From: Chloroflexi bacterium RBG_16_64_43
GTDB lineage: Bacteria; Chloroflexota; Anaerolineae; Anaerolineales; RBG-16-64-43
Direction: 5' to 3'
Length of the DNA stretch: 6,683 bases
Assembly: GCA_001796965.1 (NCBI GenBank)
Contig: MGOA01000133.1
Coordinates: 1-6,683, forward strand
In this document: positions 5,131-6,683 of the stretch, in pieces
Position numbering within the stretch: position 1 is the first letter of the stretch
How the letters are laid out: every line of letters begins with the position of its first letter
Notes under the pieces: model-generated
Databases searched by the model: none
Seen by the model: only the letters and a program-made list of their open reading frames with translations
Told to the model about the DNA's origin: nothing
Program-made: the position numbers and the translations under genes

Positions 5131-6683
5131 CTACCTGAGGATCAGCGGGAGGTTCAGGTATCCGGGAAGGCACTGCGGGATGGTGAAGACGCCGACCGCT
5201 GTGCTCCAATTGCCGGCCGAATTGGCTGCGTAGTATTGGTTTGTATACCAGAAGGTGCAGTCATCGACCGGGTCGACCGCCATAGCGGAATAGTCACCCC
5301 ATCGGTTGCCGCTGGTCTGTGATCCCGCCGGTGCAACAATGAACGCTTCCGCTTGCAGCGTACCCAAGGGGTCGCTCGCCAGGCGTGTGGCGTAGCGAAT
5401 CTGAGGGTGAAGGGCGCTGCTGGACACCGTGTAGCCGAGGGCGATGTTCCCCTTCTGATCCATCGCAATGCTCGGGTTGCTGCGATCGTGGCCATCGGCG
5501 GGATCCTGAGTGCCTTCCTGGTAAAGCAACCAGGGTGGCACCGCCCGACGCAGCTCGAACCAGCGGATGGCAGCGCCCACTTCACCCCTCCCGCCACCGA
5601 CCACGAAAGCGCCCACAAGGGATTCGAAGCCGCCGAAGTTGCGATACGCGAAGCGGAACATCGGCCACTCGCTGACGGCGTCAAAACGCGCCACGGTGTC
5701 GAGCTGATAGATGCAATTGAAGACGAAGAAGCCGCACACCGTGTAGGTGAACGAGGCATTGGGAATAATGAATGGCCCATTGAACGTCGAGTTGGCTGGC
5801 GTGACCCAATCGACATACATCTCATACAGTTCGAGGCGATCCACGCCGCCGTGAAAGGTGTCGTCCTTGAAGGTGTAGAAGGTGCCCGGAGTGCTGGGGG
5901 GGGGATGCCCCTCGCCGTCAAAGTCGGCGGGCATGAGCATGTTCGTCGCGCCCGTGAACTTGACGTAGGTTGCCGCCAATCCGGCCAACATGTTCGCGCG
6001 GCTAAACGCATAGGCAGTGTAGGTCGCTTCATTAGCCGCCATGTAGTAGGCGTCCGACCAGACGCCGAATTTGACGTAGTCCGGGAAGCTCGCGGCGTCG
6101 AACTCGTAAGTGTAGTATGCGCCGGTGGGATTGGCGGTTTGCGAGATGGCCACACACACATGGTGGGGAGTCGCGAACTGGCTCAGCAACCAGCGGTCGG
6201 CCATCGGATCGTATAGCACTATCGGATCCCCAAGATCGGCCGTACAGTTGCCAGCCGACCACAAGCTGCTCAGATTGAATGGACCGCTCAGCAAGACGCC
6301 GGACTTGCTGTATATCGCCACCTTGGTGGCGTTCACGATGTGCACGTAGTGGTTGGGGCCAACGTCGCCATTCGCATCCGAGGGCTTGCAGCCTCCGCAT
6401 GCGGCCGGGTTGCCCGTCGCGTTAAAGGAGAAGTCGAGACCGGGCGTGCGCCCTGGGTTGGCGCCCAACCCGATGAGCGGATCGACGCTTGCTGAGGCCC
6501 GGTGTGACGTGTCGCCGCCACTTGAATCGGATCTGAAGGCGAGCGGATTCTGTCGCGGCGGGACAATGCGTGACACCGGGGGCGCATCGGTCGCCAGCGG
6601 CAAGTCGCGCGCTGCGCGGCTGACGCTTGGCATGACCATCGGGCCCACAAAAGGGCCCTGGATTCCACCTGATTCTGGAACCC
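5131..6683 (-). CDS. Secreted protein of unknown function with C-terminal YLNLPLILR tail (5' end beyond right edge)
   Basis: The frame is open from the right edge to the TAG at 5131-5133, so 517 codons are visible and the start is probably outside the window. A GTG at 6648 would give 505 residues but no signal peptide or ribosome site, so I treat it as internal; residue numbers below count from it. I recognise a widespread family of secreted bacterial proteins without an established function, probably beta-propeller-like. Recurrent blocks are DANGDVGPNHYVHIVN (91-106), LGDPIVLYDPMADRWLLSQF (139-158), FPDYVKFGVWSDAYYM (188-203), YVDWVTPANSTFNGP (278-292), NPSIAMDQKGNIALGYTVSS (391-410) and RWGDYSAMAVDPVDDCTFWY (449-468). 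Eight cysteines (84, 87, 135, 165, 305, 312, 464, 493) suit an oxidising, extracellular site. There is no visible catalytic signature. The last residues, GYLNLPLILR, resemble a short C-terminal tail that I associate with exported Chloroflexota proteins. The coding strand has nine consecutive C at 5896-5904 (three Pro codons). Family recall is from memory. Confidence 0.85.
   Translation of the reverse strand, partial: VPESGGIQGPFVGPMVMPSVSRAARDLPLATDAPPVSRIVPPRQNPLAFRSDSSGGDTSHRASASVDPLIGLGANPGRTPGLDFSFNATGNPAACGGCKPSDANGDVGPNHYVHIVNATKVAIYSKSGVLLSGPFNLSSLWSAGNCTADLGDPIVLYDPMADRWLLSQFATPHHVCVAISQTANPTGAYYTYEFDAASFPDYVKFGVWSDAYYMAANEATYTAYAFSRANMLAGLAATYVKFTGATNMLMPADFDGEGHPPPSTPGTFYTFKDDTFHGGVDRLELYEMYVDWVTPANSTFNGPFIIPNASFTYTVCGFFVFNCIYQLDTVARFDAVSEWPMFRFAYRNFGGFESLVGAFVVGGGRGEVGAAIRWFELRRAVPPWLLYQEGTQDPADGHDRSNPSIAMDQKGNIALGYTVSSSALHPQIRYATRLASDPLGTLQAEAFIVAPAGSQTSGNRWGDYSAMAVDPVDDCTFWYTNQYYAANSAGNWSTAVGVFTIPQCLPGYLNLPLILR
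5896..5904 (-). repeat. Nine-base homopolymer (C9 on the coding strand) inside the secreted protein gene
   Basis: Encodes three Pro codons between His248 and Ser252 of the visible protein (numbering from the GTG at 6648). The reading frame is intact as given. It is the longest homopolymer I noticed in the window, and a typical site for replication slippage or for a sequencing length error. Confidence 0.8.

Noticed and set aside
4556..5233. 225-codon plus-strand open frame across the lipoprotein start and the intergenic gap
   Set aside because: It covers the antisense of the signal peptide and stalk codons and the end of the secreted gene, and has no domain or credible start.
5154..6161. 335-codon minus-strand open frame in another phase inside the secreted protein gene
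   Set aside because: Ser/Thr/Arg/Pro-rich translation with no family resemblance; kept only as the possible slippage product discussed under the C9 tract.
5353..6216. 287-codon plus-strand open frame antisense to the secreted protein gene
   Set aside because: No recognisable motif; it mirrors the codon structure of the conserved minus-strand gene in GC-rich DNA.
6646..6648. GTG at 6648 as the true start of the secreted protein
   Set aside because: The frame is open upstream to the window edge, there is no ribosome site, and the protein would lack a signal peptide despite its secreted, Cys-containing character.
1..6683. CRISPR array, tRNA or rRNA gene, insertion sequence, prophage or defence system
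   Set aside because: No regularly spaced repeats, no terminal inverted repeats with target duplications, no transposase, nuclease or phage motifs, and no cloverleaf-like or rRNA-like sequence were seen.

Overview
The window looks like a chromosomal segment from a GC-rich bacterium, most likely a Chloroflexota member (Anaerolineae/Caldilinea-like). This assignment is an inference. It rests on three things: several exported beta-propeller-type proteins (SBBP, WD40), a secreted protein ending in a short hydrophobic tail of the YLPLILR kind that I associate with Chloroflexota, and GTG starts alongside strong GGAGGTGA ribosome sites. I see no rRNA, tRNA, CRISPR array, transposase or phage gene.

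All five genes lie on the minus strand, so transcription runs from right to left. From the right: (1) 5131-6683, a large secreted, cysteine-containing protein of unknown function whose N-terminus lies beyond the right edge; (2) 2527-4869, a 780-residue lipoprotein with a Ser/Thr/Pro/Ala-rich stalk followed by at least eleven WD40-like blades; (3) 1686-2387, a seven-helix membrane protein of the hemolysin III/TrhA (PAQR-like) family; (4) 671-1507, a complete DegV-family fatty-acid-binding protein; (5) 1-390, the N-terminal 130 residues of an exported, probably lipid-anchored protein with SBBP beta-propeller repeats, running off the left edge. The gaps between genes are 261, 139, 178 and 280 bases. 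I see no classical hairpin-plus-U-tract terminator in any of them, so operon structure cannot be settled from the sequence. Three of the starts have a clear GGAGG-type site six bases upstream. The hemolysin III gene has none and seems to have a promoter almost touching its start.

Functionally the window is three envelope or extracellular repeat proteins around a membrane-lipid-related pair (TrhA-like plus DegV). Nothing in it assembles into a recognisable defence, mobile or biosynthetic system, and I do not claim a new system. The points most worth following are a nine-C run in the secreted protein gene where a one-base loss would switch to a long open alternative frame, the C-terminal tail of that protein, the trhA-degV neighbourhood, and the near-leaderless promoter of the hemolysin III gene.
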